Assembly (NCBI RefSeq): GCF_003946085.1
Contig: NZ_RHOB01000007.1
Location: 82,619 to 146,618, forward strand
Source of the DNA: Levilactobacillus angrenensis
GTDB taxonomy: Bacteria; Bacillota; Bacilli; Lactobacillales; Lactobacillaceae
Length of the DNA: 64,000 bases
Direction of reading: 5' to 3'
The translations under genes and the position numbers were made by a program. Below the pieces are notes generated by a model, which was not told where the DNA came from, did not search any database, and saw only the letters and a program-made list of their open reading frames with translations. Within the stretch, counting starts at the first letter, position 1, and each line of letters starts with the position of its first letter. This document shows, in pieces, positions 8,840-18,848 of this stretch.

Positions 8840-9721
8840 ATGTCGAAAAAACGCTGGGTGCAGGGCCTGGTCTTGGTGGTGCTGGTAGCGCTAGGAGTTT
8901 TTGCCTACCAGACACGGCAGGTCAGTCATGCGGGAGAATCAATCACCGCAGTGGGCTCTACTGCGCTCCAACCCTTAGTTGAAGCCGCTGGCGAACAGTA
9001 TACGGGCGAACACCTGGGCACGTTTATTAACGTCCAAGGTGGGGGAACGGGGACTGGTCTCAGTCAAATTCAAGAGGGCGCCGTGCAGATTGGGGATTCC
9101 GACCTGTTTGCCGCTGAACAAAAGGGGATTCGGGCCAATGAACTGGTCGATCACCGGGTGGCGGTCGTGGGTATCACCCCCATCGTGAATAAGCGGGTGG
9201 GCGTGCAAAATCTCTCGACGCACCAACTGATTCAGGTCTTTACGGGTCAAGTGACCAACTGGAAACAAGTTGGCGGCGCTGACCTCCCCATCGTTTTGAT
9301 CAACCGGGCGCAAGGTAGCGGGACCCGCGCGACCTTTGAACAATTTGGGCTGATGAAACACCGCTCTAAAACAGCGCAAGAACAAGACTCTTCCGGTATG
9401 GTCCGCTCAATCGTGGCGACCACGCCGGGGGCCATTAGTTACGTGGCGTTTTCTTACGTGGACCGGACCGTGCAGGATGTTTCCTTGAACCACGTCGCCC
9501 CTACGGAAGACAACGTCACCACGAATAAATGGCCTATCTGGTCTTATGAACATTTATATACCAAAGGCCAGCCCACGGGCTTAACCAAAGCCTTTATCGC
9601 CTACGTCCAGTCTCCCGCGATTCAAAAAACATTGGTCCGCCAATTGGGGTACTTGTCCCCCAACCAAATGACGGTGGAACGCAATGCAACGGGACACATT
9701 ACCCAGACGGGAGGCGCGTAG
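8840..9721 (+). CDS. pstS: Phosphate ABC transporter substrate-binding lipoprotein/secreted protein PstS
   Basis: This 293-aa protein captures phosphate outside the membrane for PstCA. ATG 8840 is chosen because TTAGGAGG ends 6-7 bases upstream. The longer frame from 8792 would begin inside the promoter region. The N-terminus is a signal sequence (KKRW then VQGLVLVVLVALGVFAY) without a lipobox cysteine, so it may stay as a membrane anchor. Phosphate-site motifs are present: AVGSTALQPL, GGGTGTGLSQI, IGDSDLF and RAQGSGTRATFEQF. It is the first gene of pstSCABB-phoU, controlled by the Pho box. Confidence 0.95.
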   Translation: MSKKRWVQGLVLVVLVALGVFAYQTRQVSHAGESITAVGSTALQPLVEAAGEQYTGEHLGTFINVQGGGTGTGLSQIQEGAVQIGDSDLFAAEQKGIRANELVDHRVAVVGITPIVNKRVGVQNLSTHQLIQVFTGQVTNWKQVGGADLPIVLINRAQGSGTRATFEQFGLMKHRSKTAQEQDSSGMVRSIVATTPGAISYVAFSYVDRTVQDVSLNHVAPTEDNVTTNKWPIWSYEHLYTKGQPTGLTKAFIAYVQSPAIQKTLVRQLGYLSPNQMTVERNATGHITQTGGA

Positions 9722-9722
9722 A

Positions 9723-10652
9723 ATGAAGAGTACCCAACAATTAGAACGACAATTAAAGCGGCGCTCCAAGGCCGCCAAACTAGAAATCTGGGGCCGACTG
9801 ATCAGCTTAACGGCGCTCCTGCTCATCGTGGCAGTGGTCGTGGGCATCATCGGTTTTGTGGCCTCAAAGGGGATCGCGACGTTCACCAGCAACCACGTTA
9901 ACCTGTGGGACTTCCTGTCGGGCAAAAACTGGAATCCTGGTATCACGGATGCTCACGGTAAGCCAGAAGTGGGCGCGTTACCGATGATCGTCGGGTCCTT
10001 CCTGATTACGATTTTATCTGCCATCGTGGCAACACCGTTTGCCATTGGCACGGCGGTCTTTATGAATGAAATTTCCCCGAATAAGGGAGCGAAGATTTTA
10101 CAACCCGTGACGGAACTACTGGTGGGGATTCCTTCAGTTGTGTACGGGTTCATCGGGCTGTCCGTCGTGGTCCCAACCACGCGGGCCCTCTTCGGCGGCA
10201 GTGGGTTTGGGATTCTGTCCGGGACCTGCGTGCTGTTCGTGATGATTTTACCGACCGTCACGTCCATGAGTGCCGACGCCCTGCGCGCCGTGCCGCGGTA
10301 TTACCGGGAAGCCTCACTGGCCTTAGGGGCGACTCAGTGGCAGACCATTTACAAGGTCGTGTTACGAGCTGCCACACCGGGCTTGATGACGGCCGTGGTT
10401 TTCGGGATGGCGCGGGCCTTCGGTGAAGCCTTAGCCGTTCAAATGGTGATTGGGAACGCCGCGTTGATGCCAAACAGTCTGGTATCGCCGTCGTCCACGC
10501 TGACGTCAGTGCTGACCACGGGAATTGGGAACACGGTCATGGGGTCACTGCAAAACAATGCGCTGTGGTCACTGGCCCTCGTACTCTTACTGATGTCATT
10601 AGTCTTTAACTTAATTATTCGCTTGATTGGTCGAAAGGGGCGTTTGCAATAA
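9723..10652 (+). CDS. pstC: Phosphate ABC transporter permease PstC
   Basis: This 309-aa inner-membrane permease starts at ATG 9723, two bases after the pstS stop, with GGGAGG upstream. The in-frame start at 9684 would overlap pstS and has no ribosome site. Six transmembrane segments are visible. The EAA loop has the form ALRAVPRYYREASLALGATQ. The N-terminus is a short basic helix (QLERQLKRRSKAAK). It forms the phosphate channel with PstA. The stop overlaps the pstA ATG (TAATG). Confidence 0.95.
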   Translation: MKSTQQLERQLKRRSKAAKLEIWGRLISLTALLLIVAVVVGIIGFVASKGIATFTSNHVNLWDFLSGKNWNPGITDAHGKPEVGALPMIVGSFLITILSAIVATPFAIGTAVFMNEISPNKGAKILQPVTELLVGIPSVVYGFIGLSVVVPTTRALFGGSGFGILSGTCVLFVMILPTVTSMSADALRAVPRYYREASLALGATQWQTIYKVVLRAATPGLMTAVVFGMARAFGEALAVQMVIGNAALMPNSLVSPSSTLTSVLTTGIGNTVMGSLQNNALWSLALVLLLMSLVFNLIIRLIGRKGRLQ

Positions 10653-11536
10653 TGAATTCGAAAACGCAAAACAAGGTGGCCATTGGCGGCCTGTATGGGA
10701 TCGCCGGTTTCGTGGTTCTCATCTTGCTGGCCCTGCTCGGCTTCATCCTGGTGAGTGGGGTGCCACAGTTGAGCTGGCATTTTCTGACCGCACCGGGCAA
10801 AGCCTTCCTGAAAGGTGGGGGTGTGGGCGTTCAGCTCTTTAACTCCTTCTATCTGCTAATTCTCGCCATGCTGATTTCCTTTCCAATTGCCCTGGGCGCA
10901 GCGATTTATCTGTATGAATACGCCAAGGACAATTGGCTGACGACCACGATTCGCACGGCGATTGAAATTCTGAGTTCGTTGCCATCCGTGGTCGTCGGAC
11001 TCTTCGGCTTTCTGTTCTTCGTGGTCAAATTACACCTGGGCTTCTCGATTCTCTCCGGGGCCTTTGCCCTGACGTTCTTCAACCTGCCCCTGCTGACGCG
11101 GAGCATTGAAGACTCGCTGCGGACCATTAGTGATGTCCAACGCGAAGGGGGCCTGGCACTGGGCTTATCACGTTGGGAGACCGTTTCGCGGGTGATTTTA
11201 CCCGCCGCGGTGCCCAGCATTTTAACCGGGGTCATCCTCAGTGCCGGTCGGGTCTTTGGCGAAGCGGCCGCGTTGATTTACACGGCCGGCCAAAGCGCGC
11301 CAGCCCTGAACTTTGCCGACTGGAACCCGTTCAATATTTCCAGTCCGTTGAACCCGATGCGACCTGCCGAAACGTTGGCAGTCCACATTTGGAAGATTAA
11401 TTCTGAAGGCATCATGCCGGACGCCAAGGCCATCTCATCCGGGTCGTCGGCCGTGTTGGTGATTGCCATCTTACTATTTAACTTTGCCGCCCGGTATTTG
11501 GGCAAACGCTTGTACAAACGCCTGACGTCGGCGTAG
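10652..11536 (+). CDS. pstA: Phosphate ABC transporter permease PstA
   Basis: This 294-aa permease partners PstC. It has six hydrophobic segments and an EAA loop (SLRTISDVQREGGLALGLSR). The start codon overlaps the end of pstC, so the two are translationally coupled. The next gene follows after 13 bases with a GAGGAGG site. Confidence 0.95.
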   Translation: MNSKTQNKVAIGGLYGIAGFVVLILLALLGFILVSGVPQLSWHFLTAPGKAFLKGGGVGVQLFNSFYLLILAMLISFPIALGAAIYLYEYAKDNWLTTTIRTAIEILSSLPSVVVGLFGFLFFVVKLHLGFSILSGAFALTFFNLPLLTRSIEDSLRTISDVQREGGLALGLSRWETVSRVILPAAVPSILTGVILSAGRVFGEAAALIYTAGQSAPALNFADWNPFNISSPLNPMRPAETLAVHIWKINSEGIMPDAKAISSGSSAVLVIAILLFNFAARYLGKRLYKRLTSA

Positions 11537-11549
11537 AGGAGGTTAGCCC

Positions 11550-12374
11550 ATGTTTGTCAATAACGATGTGACCAATGCCATGGCCAAAGAAGACCGGCAC
11601 GTCATCAAATTAACTGACCCGGAGCATCCGGTGATCTTGTCAACGGAAGGCCTCCACGTGTATTACGGCAAGAAGGAAGCCCTGTTTGAAGGGGACTTGC
11701 AATTTGCCAGTAACCAGATTACCGCATTGATTGGACCATCCGGTTCCGGTAAGTCCACGTACTTGCGGTCGTTGAATCGGATGAATGACCGCATCGCCAC
11801 AGTGACGGGCAAAATCATGTACCGTGGGGTGGACATCAACCAGCCAGACATCGACGTCTACGAGATGCGGCGGCGAGTGGGGATGGTGTTTCAACGACCG
11901 AATCCATTTGCCAAATCCATCTACGATAACATTGCCTTTGCCTTGCGCTTACGTGGGGTCACGGATAAGCATCAACTGGATGAAATCGTGGAGACGTCGT
12001 TGAAACAAGCCGCGCTTTGGGAGCAGGTCAAAGATGACCTGAACAAGAGCGCCTTAGCGCTATCTGGTGGGCAGGCCCAGCGGCTGTGTATTGCCCGAGC
12101 CATCGCCATCAAGCCAGATATCTTATTGCTAGACGAGCCGGCCAGTGCGCTGGATCCGGTGTCGACCGGGCAACTGGAAGACACGTTGTTGTCGCTCAAG
12201 GCGCATTACACCATTATCATTGTGACCCACAACATGCAACAGGCCGCGCGGATCAGTGAATATACGGCATTTTTCAACCAGGGGCGGGTGTTGGAGTACG
12301 ACACCACGAGCCATATTTTTACCAATCCGTCGGTTCAGGTGACCAGTGATTATGTTTCGGGGAACTTCGGTTAA
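11550..12374 (+). CDS. pstB: Phosphate ABC transporter ATPase PstB (first copy)
   Basis: This 274-aa ATPase powers PstCA. Visible motifs are Walker [10 protein letters not shown] (about residues 63-71), Q-loop [12 protein letters not shown], signature [14 protein letters not shown] (with A in place of the usual QQ), Walker [13 protein letters not shown] and the H-loop VTHNMQQ. It has about 25 extra N-terminal residues compared with the next gene. Tandem pstB genes are common in lactobacilli and streptococci. The first copy has diverged more from the consensus (GGQAQR), so the two may differ in kinetics or partner choice. Confidence 0.93.
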   Translation: MFVNNDVTNAMAKEDRHVIKLTDPEHPVILSTEGLHVYYGKKEALFEGDLQFASNQITALIGPSGSGKSTYLRSLNRMNDRIATVTGKIMYRGVDINQPDIDVYEMRRRVGMVFQRPNPFAKSIYDNIAFALRLRGVTDKHQLDEIVETSLKQAALWEQVKDDLNKSALALSGGQAQRLCIARAIAIKPDILLLDEPASALDPVSTGQLEDTLLSLKAHYTIIIVTHNMQQAARISEYTAFFNQGRVLEYDTTSHIFTNPSVQVTSDYVSGNFG

Positions 12375-12388
12375 GAGGAGGAAGAATA

Positions 12389-13147
12389 ATGAAAGAAGAA
12401 ATTTTGACGACGCAGGACCTGCATTTGTACTACGGGGACAAAGAAGCGCTGAAGGGCATCAATCTGAACTTCGATGAGAAGGGCATCACCGCACTGATTG
12501 GCCCTTCCGGTTGTGGCAAGTCCACGTATTTGCGGACGCTGAACCGGATGAATGATTTGATTCCCAACGTCACGATTACTGGGACCATCAAATTCAAGGG
12601 AAGCGACTTGTACGCGCCCAATGCGGACACCGTTCAGATTCGTAAGGAAATCGGCATGGTCTTCCAGCAACCGAATCCCTTCCCATTCTCCATTTATGAC
12701 AATGTCATCTACGGACTACGGATTGCCGGGGAAAAGGACAAGGAAAAGCTGGATGCCGTCGTTGAAAAATCCCTGCGCCAAGCGGCCGTGTGGGACGAAG
12801 TAAAGGACCATTTACACGAAAGTGCCTTGGCCTTGTCTGGTGGGCAACAGCAACGGGTCTGCATCGCGCGGGTCTTAGCCGTTTCCCCCGAAATTATTCT
12901 ACTGGACGAACCAACCAGTGCTTTGGATCCCGTTTCCAGTAGTCAAATTGAAGCAACTCTCTTGAATTTACGCCACGATTATACGATTATTATTGTGACC
13001 CACAACCTCCAGCAGGCTTCGCGAATTGCGGACCGGACCGCGTTCTTTATGAACGGGGAGCTGATTGAAGTGGATCAGACCAAGAACATTTTTATGAACC
13101 CAGCCAACAAGCAAACTGAAGATTACATTAGCGGTCGCTTTGGGTAA
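12389..13147 (+). CDS. pstB: Phosphate ABC transporter ATPase PstB (second copy)
   Basis: This 252-aa ATPase has canonical PstB motifs: [65 protein letters not shown] and [13 protein letters not shown]. It is about 60% similar to the upstream copy by eye and follows it after 14 bases with AGGAGGAAG before the ATG. Either or both ATPases may drive PstCA. Confidence 0.93.
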   Translation: MKEEILTTQDLHLYYGDKEALKGINLNFDEKGITALIGPSGCGKSTYLRTLNRMNDLIPNVTITGTIKFKGSDLYAPNADTVQIRKEIGMVFQQPNPFPFSIYDNVIYGLRIAGEKDKEKLDAVVEKSLRQAAVWDEVKDHLHESALALSGGQQQRVCIARVLAVSPEIILLDEPTSALDPVSSSQIEATLLNLRHDYTIIIVTHNLQQASRIADRTAFFMNGELIEVDQTKNIFMNPANKQTEDYISGRFG

Positions 13148-13158
13148 GGAGGAAGTCT

Positions 13159-13839
13159 ATGCGCAGATTATTTGATGATGAGCTAGCGGATTTAGACGCA
13201 GATTTTACGGAAATGGGGATGCTCGTCAGCGAGACCATCGAACAGGCGGTGAACGCGTTCACCAATCGCGATGCTGTCGCTGCCCAGCGTTTGATCGATC
13301 ATGACCATAAAATCAATGAGCGGGAAATCGCGTTAGAGAAAAAGACGTTTGAAATGATTGCATTGTACCAACCCGTGACGACGGATCTACGCGAAATCGT
13401 CACGATTCTAAAGGCAGTTTCTGAATTGGAACGGGCCGGCGACCACGCGCGAAACATTGCGCACGCCGCAATTAAGTTTGGCACGAAGCAAAAGATTCCC
13501 GTGCTCGAGCAGCTCATGAATCAAATGGGACAAATGACCACGCAAATGGTCAAAGACGTGTTGACGGCGTACGTCAACAAAGACGAGCATCAAGCCCGGC
13601 AGTTGGCCGACGTTGACCGTCAGCTTGACCAATTGAATCACCAGGTACGCGCCAATAGTTATGAGCAAATGCGCCTGGACCCCGCGTTTGAGACGGGGGC
13701 GTCCATCTACTTGAATGTGGCACAGGACCTCAGCCGCATCGGGGATTACGTGACCAACGTCTGTGAATGGGTGGTCTACCTGAAGTCAGGGCAGATCATT
13801 GAGTTGAATACGGCGAGTCAGGATAGTCCTAGCGAATAG
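13159..13839 (+). CDS. phoU: Phosphate transport regulator PhoU
   Basis: This 226-aa all-helical protein has the two PhoU repeats (about 15-105 and 120-210) with metal-binding E/DxxxD motifs: AVSELERAGDHARNIAHAA in the first and DLSRIGDYVTNVCEWVVY in the second. PhoU links Pst activity to PhoR and damps the pho response when phosphate is plentiful. It is the last gene of the operon, with GGAGGAAG before the ATG, and is followed by an 11-bp hairpin. Confidence 0.95.
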   Translation: MRRLFDDELADLDADFTEMGMLVSETIEQAVNAFTNRDAVAAQRLIDHDHKINEREIALEKKTFEMIALYQPVTTDLREIVTILKAVSELERAGDHARNIAHAAIKFGTKQKIPVLEQLMNQMGQMTTQMVKDVLTAYVNKDEHQARQLADVDRQLDQLNHQVRANSYEQMRLDPAFETGASIYLNVAQDLSRIGDYVTNVCEWVVYLKSGQIIELNTASQDSPSE

Positions 13840-13892
13840 GCATAGCTGATTTCGCCCGGAGAAGTTTAATCTAAATTGAAGATTTACCCGAA

Positions 13893-13925
13893 CGGCCACT
13901 GAAGACTTGCTTTCAGTGGCCGCTT
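13893..13925 (+). terminator. Probable terminator of the pst operon
   Basis: A perfect 11-bp CGGCCACTGAA/TTCAGTGGCCG stem is followed by only a short T tract (CTTT), so termination may be partial. Confidence 0.6.
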
Positions 13926-13973
13926 TGGGTATTCTTGCCCTAGCGAGTGTCTTTGGGCTGGTTACGTTGTTGG

Positions 13974-14117
13974 GCCGGCCGCCTATCGTCCGCCAACTAT
14001 GGGTTGGAACGCGGTGGGCGGACCGGACCGAGCCTGAGAAACGGTCTCGGCCTCGCTTTGAGCCGATGGCCCACGTCTCTGGCCTCATAGCCGAAACGTG
14101 TACCAACAGGCAACTGT
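13974..14117 (+). repeat. Partial repeat copy: 5' module joined to the AACGTGT module
   Basis: GGCCGCCTATCGTCCGCCAACTATGGG and the following ~95 bases match the 5' part of the 0.6-kb repeat (33657-33750). The copy then switches to CATAGCCGAAACGTGTACCAACAGGCAACTG (14086-14116), which is absent from the full-length copies but present near 3077 (inverted) and 56485. The rest of the phoU-pspC gap holds a hairpin (AACCAGGG/CCCTGGT, about 14138-14166) and a TATGAT -10-like box before pspC. Confidence 0.75.
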
Positions 14118-14217
14118 CACGAGATTTTGACCAGAACCAGGGTGATTACTGGATTTACCCCTGGTCTTTCGGATATGATAGAAACACTAAAACTTACTTT
14201 CAAAGGAGTGTCCGCCT

Positions 14218-14550
14218 ATGGCAGAGAAAAAACGTTTAGTCCGTTCCCGCACGAACCGCTTAGTCGGCGGGGTATTGGGCGGCTTTGCAGAATATTTTAA
14301 TTGGAATGCCAATTTATTACGCTTGATTTACGTCCTGGTGTCCTTAGCGATTCCGACCCACGGGGTGCTGGGCTTACTGGTGTACGTGGTGGTCATGACC
14401 TTCATGCCGCTGGACGATTCACGGCCCAACACGCCTAACTTCCGTGACTTATTTCGAGGAGGCTCTGCGTCACCGCAGGAACCGGATCGTAAGGTCATTC
14501 ACGATGTCACGGAACAAGATGTGAAGGACCATCACAAGGACGGTGAGTAG
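14218..14550 (+). CDS. PspC-domain membrane protein
   Basis: This 110-aa protein has a PspC domain at the N-terminus (LVRSRTNRLVGGVLGGFAEYF...LLRLIYVLVSLA, about residues 5-65). This is a short amphipathic/transmembrane unit found in envelope-stress proteins. The tail is hydrophilic (EPDRKVIHDVTEQDVKDHHK). AAAGGAG precedes the ATG. It overlaps or abuts the next small membrane protein, and both are commonly found before hprK in lactobacilli. I infer a role in envelope stress. Confidence 0.85.
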   Translation: MAEKKRLVRSRTNRLVGGVLGGFAEYFNWNANLLRLIYVLVSLAIPTHGVLGLLVYVVVMTFMPLDDSRPNTPNFRDLFRGGSASPQEPDRKVIHDVTEQDVKDHHKDGE

Positions 14551-14551
14551 C

Positions 14552-14923
14552 ATGCGGTTTTGGCCGAGAATTTTTGTGAATGCTTTTATCTTTTTGGCCC
14601 TAGCCGGCTTTTTCCAGAGTTCGCTAGCCGGTGGGTTTCAAAATAGCTTCTACGTCTCCAGCGTCTGGATCGCACTGCTGGCCAGCTTCGTGTTGGCATT
14701 GCTAAATGCCGTGGTGAAGCCGATTCTGTTTGTGTTGTCGTTGCCAATTACGATTCTCACGTTGGGCTTGTTCAGCGTGGTGCTTAACGCCATCATGCTG
14801 GAGTTGACCTCGTGGTTTGTGGGCAGTAACTTTGCCTTCAGTTCATTTGGCACGACGTTGATCATTGCTATCATCATGTCACTGTGCAACGCGATTATCA
14901 GTGACCACTTTGCGCGAGCGTAA
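14552..14923 (+). CDS. Phage holin family 4-type small membrane protein
   Basis: This 123-aa protein has four hydrophobic segments with the pattern of the family (ALLNAVVKPILFVLSLPITILTLG). Homologues are chromosomal and not tied to phages. Despite the family name I would not call it a holin. ATG 14552 is preferred over GTG 14543, which would overlap the pspC end by 8 bases; the ATG directly follows the pspC TAG. It probably forms a unit with pspC. Confidence 0.8.
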   Translation: MRFWPRIFVNAFIFLALAGFFQSSLAGGFQNSFYVSSVWIALLASFVLALLNAVVKPILFVLSLPITILTLGLFSVVLNAIMLELTSWFVGSNFAFSSFGTTLIIAIIMSLCNAIISDHFARA

Positions 14924-15003
14924 AACCGGTTTAATTTGGTGGGAGTTCCCACGTGAAAGTGCTAAAATTAGAGTAGTTTACTATGCAGTAAGGAGGAGCG
15001 CCC

Positions 15004-15939
15004 ATGACAGAAAGTGTCACGGTGGCCGAGCTCGTCAAAGCCAACCGCTTAGATGTGTATTCCGGCGAAGAAAATCTGAATCGGCAGATTACGACCAGTG
15101 ATATTTCCCGACCAGGTTTGGAATTAACCGGTTATTTTAACTATTATCCAGCAAAACGGGTTCAACTGCTGGGAATTACCGAAACGTCCTTTGCAAAGGG
15201 CATGAGTCATAAGAAGTTACTCGACGTGATGCGGAAGATGTGTCAGCCGGAGACCCCGGCATTTGTGATTTCGACGCAGCTGGATCCGCCCGAGGAATTG
15301 AAACAATCCGCTGATGAGGCGGGGATCCCTATCTTGGGGACCAAGCTGACCACGTCGCGGGTCCTCAGTAACATGACCAACTTCTTGGAAGGCAAACTCG
15401 CGGAACGTCAGTCCGTTCACGGGGTCTTGGTCGACATCTATGGGGTCGGCGTTATGATTACCGGCGATTCTGGTGTCGGTAAGAGTGAAACGGCCTTGGA
15501 GCTGGTTAAACGGGGGCACCGACTGATTGCCGATGACCGGGTCGAAGTTTACCAGCAAGATGAACAGACCTTGGTCGGCGCTGCGCCAGCCATCTTGAGT
15601 CACCTGCTAGAAATTCGGGGGATTGGGATCATCGATGTCATGAACCTGTTTGGGGCTGGTGCGGTCCGCAGTGAAACGGATATCGACTTGATCGTGCACC
15701 TGGAGCTGTGGAAGGATGACAACCATTTCGATCGGCTGGGCAACAATGACGAATCGCAACGGTTTTTCGATGTGGTCGTCCCGAAAATCAGCATTCCCGT
15801 CAAGACTGGGCGTAACCTGGCCATCATCATTGAAGCCGCGGCCATGAACTTCCGCGCCCGCTCAATGGGGTATGATGCCACCAAAGTCTTTGACGAAAAC
15901 TTAAAGCGCTTAATTAAGCAAAACGGAAATAAATCATAA
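15004..15939 (+). CDS. hprK: HPr kinase/phosphorylase
   Basis: This 311-aa bifunctional enzyme phosphorylates HPr on Ser46 with ATP or pyrophosphate and removes the phosphate again, and so sets carbon catabolite repression through CcpA. Walker A GDSGVGKS lies at residues 154-161. The family signature [20 protein letters not shown] is present. AAGGAGGAGC precedes ATG 15004. lgt follows within 5 bases, starting the hprK-lgt-gpsA-galU group. cre-like sites at 37826 and 51989 suggest the CcpA pathway it controls is active in this genome. Confidence 0.97.
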   Translation: MTESVTVAELVKANRLDVYSGEENLNRQITTSDISRPGLELTGYFNYYPAKRVQLLGITETSFAKGMSHKKLLDVMRKMCQPETPAFVISTQLDPPEELKQSADEAGIPILGTKLTTSRVLSNMTNFLEGKLAERQSVHGVLVDIYGVGVMITGDSGVGKSETALELVKRGHRLIADDRVEVYQQDEQTLVGAAPAILSHLLEIRGIGIIDVMNLFGAGAVRSETDIDLIVHLELWKDDNHFDRLGNNDESQRFFDVVVPKISIPVKTGRNLAIIIEAAAMNFRARSMGYDATKVFDENLKRLIKQNGNKS

Positions 15940-15944
15940 GGGAG

Positions 15945-16808
15945 ATGGGCGTTATCTTTTCACCTATTGTGGCGGCGCTTAACCCCATCGCCATTCATCT
16001 GGGGCCGATTGCGGTCCACTGGTACGGCGTCATCATTGCGACCGGGGTCATCATTGCGGTGACCTTGGCCGTTCGTGAGGGTAACCGGCGCGGTATCAAA
16101 TCTGACGACATTTACGACATGATTCTGTGGGCCTTGCCAGCAGCCTTGATTGCGGCGCGAGCCTATTACGTCATCTTTCAGTGGCCGTATTATCAGCAGC
16201 ATCCGGGCGAGATTATTGCCATCTGGGATGGCGGAATCGCCATCTATGGCTCGCTGATTGGGGCCGGATTGGTAGTGTACTTTTTCTGTCGCTCCCGGTT
16301 CATCCCGGTCTGGTTGATGCTCGACGTGGCCGCACCAACGGTCATCTTGGGTCAAGCCATCGGTCGCTGGGGAAACTTTATGAATCAAGAAGCCTTCGGG
16401 CGGGTCACCAGTCTGGCCTTCTTGCAGGGCTTACATTTGCCTAACTGGATTATCAATCAAATGCTGATCAACGGGGCTTATCGCCAGCCGACCTTCTTGT
16501 ACGAGTCGACCTGGAGCTTGATGGGCTTCGTGGTGTTGATGAGTCTGCGGCATTATCCGGGGCTGTTCAAGCAAGGCGAGGTCTTCTTAGCCTACGTCAT
16601 GTGGTATTCGTTTGGCCGCTTCTTCATCGAGGGGATGCGGACGGACAGCCTGATGTTGTTCAGCGTTATTCGGGTGTCACAACTGTTGTCAGTCGTCTTG
16701 TTCGTGGGGGCCTTGATCATTTGGTTCACGCGGCGCCGGTCAGCCACGCCGCCCATTGCCTACCTAGACGGCAATCCGTTCCAAGAAAAAACTAATCTTT
16801 CTAAATAA
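15945..16808 (+). CDS. lgt: Prolipoprotein diacylglyceryl transferase
   Basis: This 287-aa polytopic membrane enzyme moves diacylglycerol from phosphatidylglycerol to the lipobox cysteine of prolipoproteins. Motifs include [23 protein letters not shown], and the Lgt signature [17 protein letters not shown] with the essential R/N residues. YESTW and the C-terminal [14 protein letters not shown] segment also fit. The ATG directly abuts GGGAG, an unusually tight spacing, so the true start could be slightly downstream. A candidate client is the lipoprotein at 27595. Confidence 0.95.
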   Translation: MGVIFSPIVAALNPIAIHLGPIAVHWYGVIIATGVIIAVTLAVREGNRRGIKSDDIYDMILWALPAALIAARAYYVIFQWPYYQQHPGEIIAIWDGGIAIYGSLIGAGLVVYFFCRSRFIPVWLMLDVAAPTVILGQAIGRWGNFMNQEAFGRVTSLAFLQGLHLPNWIINQMLINGAYRQPTFLYESTWSLMGFVVLMSLRHYPGLFKQGEVFLAYVMWYSFGRFFIEGMRTDSLMLFSVIRVSQLLSVVLFVGALIIWFTRRRSATPPIAYLDGNPFQEKTNLSK

Positions 16809-16823
16809 GGAGAATCCATTACT

Positions 16824-17837
16824 ATGTCAGAGAAAATTGCAGTACTCGGTGCCGGTTCATGGGGATCAATCTTAGCGAGCGTTTTGGACGAAAATGGTCA
16901 TGACGTCCGCCTGTGGTCGTACAATCCTAAGCAAGTTGAGGAATTAAATACGCAGCACACGAACACGCATTACATCAAAGACTTTACGTTTTCTCCGTCG
17001 TTAGTGGCTTACTCCGACTTGGCGAGTGCCCTCGACAACGTGGATGCCATCTTGTTCGTGGTACCAACCAAGGCTATTCGTTCCGTGGCGGCGCAAGTGG
17101 CGACGATTTTAAAGGAAAAGAACTTGCAGCCGGAACTGATCCATGCCAGCAAGGGGATTGAACAAAAGACTTACAAGCGCTTGTCACAAGTCTTGGAAGA
17201 AGAGATTCCGGCAGAAAACCGCAAGGCCGTGACGGTCGTTTCGGGGCCGAGCCATGCTGAAGACGTTGCCCGCAAGGATATCACCTTGGTAACGGCGGCT
17301 AGCTTGAGCCCAGACGCAGCGAAATACGCACAAAAATTATTCATGACATCTTACTTCCGGGTCTACACCAACCCCGACATCATTGGGGTCGAAATTGGGG
17401 CTGCGTTGAAGAACATCATTGCACTGGGAGCCGGGGCCTTACACGGATTGGGCTACGGCGACAATGCTAAGGCGGCCTTGATGACCCGGGGCTTGGCCGA
17501 GATTTCACGGTTAGGGACTTCGTTTGGGGCGGATCCCATGACCTTTATCGGCCTGTCTGGTGTCGGCGATATCATCGTGACCGCTACCAGTGCCAACTCA
17601 CGGAACTGGCGCGCCGGTGACGAACTGGGTCGCGGCGAGAAGCTCGACGATGTCATCAGCCATATGGGCATGGTGATCGAAGGGTTGGCCACGACGAAGG
17701 CTGCCTACGAACTTTCGCGTGAACGGGGCGTTTCCATGCCAATCACGGAAGCCATTTACCAAGTGATCTATGAGGGCAAAGACATTCGTACGGCCATTTC
17801 TGAGCTGATGCAACGTGAAGGTCGCTCTGAGTTTTAA
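16824..17837 (+). CDS. gpsA: Glycerol-3-phosphate dehydrogenase [NAD(P)+]
   Basis: This 337-aa enzyme reduces dihydroxyacetone phosphate to sn-glycerol 3-phosphate for phospholipid synthesis. It has the N-terminal Rossmann motif [15 protein letters not shown], the catalytic lysine region [15 protein letters not shown], and [10 protein letters not shown]. It follows lgt after 15 bases with AAGGAG. Both genes serve membrane-lipid chemistry. Confidence 0.97.
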   Translation: MSEKIAVLGAGSWGSILASVLDENGHDVRLWSYNPKQVEELNTQHTNTHYIKDFTFSPSLVAYSDLASALDNVDAILFVVPTKAIRSVAAQVATILKEKNLQPELIHASKGIEQKTYKRLSQVLEEEIPAENRKAVTVVSGPSHAEDVARKDITLVTAASLSPDAAKYAQKLFMTSYFRVYTNPDIIGVEIGAALKNIIALGAGALHGLGYGDNAKAALMTRGLAEISRLGTSFGADPMTFIGLSGVGDIIVTATSANSRNWRAGDELGRGEKLDDVISHMGMVIEGLATTKAAYELSRERGVSMPITEAIYQVIYEGKDIRTAISELMQREGRSEF

Positions 17838-17872
17838 AATTTTCTGGGGATACGAGGAAGGATAGTTTACTT

Positions 17873-18778
17873 ATGAGAAAAGTTAGAAAAGCTGTGATTC
17901 CAGCCGCGGGTTTAGGGACGCGTTTCTTACCGGCCACCAAGGCGCTGGCCAAGGAAATGTTACCGATCGTAGACAAGCCGACGATTCAATTCATCGTTGA
18001 GGAAGCGCGGAAATCAGGAATCGAAGACATCGTCATCGTTGATGGCAAGTCCAAACGGTCCATCGAAGACCATTTCGATTCCAATCCGGAACTGGAAGCC
18101 AACCTGGAAGCCAAGCACAAGGACGAACTCTTGCGGCAAGTCCAAGAAACCACGGGGATGAACTTGTACTTCATCCGGCAACCGTACCCCCGCGGCTTGG
18201 GGGATGCGGTCTTGACTGCTAAGGCCTTCATTGGTGACGAACCGTTCGTTGTCATGCTAGGTGATGACATGACCGACAGTAAGGTGCCGCTGACCAAGCA
18301 ATTGATGGACCGGTATGAACAGACGGGGGCCTCAACGCTGGCCGTTATGCGGGTCCCACACAAGGATACGGCTAAGTACGGGGTCATCAACCCGTCTGAA
18401 GAGACCGCTCCTGGTCTGTACAACGTCACGAACTTTGTGGAAAAGCCACAACCTGACGAAGCCCCGAGCGATTTGGCTATCATTGGCCGCTACCTGTTTA
18501 CACCAGAGATTTTTGAAGCGCTGGAAAACACGCCGGTCGGCTTGGGCAACGAATTACAGTTGACCGATGCCATTGATAACCTGAACAAGACGCAACGTGT
18601 GTTTGCCCACGAGTATACGGGCAAGCGGTTTGACGTCGGCAATAAGTTCGGCTGGATCCAAACGAACATTGAATATGGTTTGAATCATCCGGAAACCAAA
18701 GACCAACTGCGGGCCTACATTAAAGAGCTGGGTGCCAAGCTCAGCAAGGCCGATGAAAAAACTGCCAAGGCAAAATAG
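17873..18778 (+). CDS. galU: UTP-glucose-1-phosphate uridylyltransferase
   Basis: This 301-aa enzyme makes UDP-glucose for envelope polysaccharides and teichoic-acid decoration. The nucleotide-binding motif is [20 protein letters not shown] near the N-terminus, followed by [13 protein letters not shown] and the [11 protein letters not shown] signature near residue 260. GAGGAAGG lies upstream of ATG 17873. It is 35 bases downstream of gpsA and probably in the same transcript. Confidence 0.97.
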   Translation: MRKVRKAVIPAAGLGTRFLPATKALAKEMLPIVDKPTIQFIVEEARKSGIEDIVIVDGKSKRSIEDHFDSNPELEANLEAKHKDELLRQVQETTGMNLYFIRQPYPRGLGDAVLTAKAFIGDEPFVVMLGDDMTDSKVPLTKQLMDRYEQTGASTLAVMRVPHKDTAKYGVINPSEETAPGLYNVTNFVEKPQPDEAPSDLAIIGRYLFTPEIFEALENTPVGLGNELQLTDAIDNLNKTQRVFAHEYTGKRFDVGNKFGWIQTNIEYGLNHPETKDQLRAYIKELGAKLSKADEKTAKAK

Positions 18779-18848
18779 GTGACAAACTTACTTTTTAATA
18801 GTAAAGTGGACGTTATCATCAAGGCATGAGTGGAAGGGAGCGTTACGC

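Noticed and set aside
14552..14923. Holin-like protein as evidence for a prophage
   Set aside because: The family is widespread in chromosomes, the neighbours are pspC and hprK, and no other phage gene is present.
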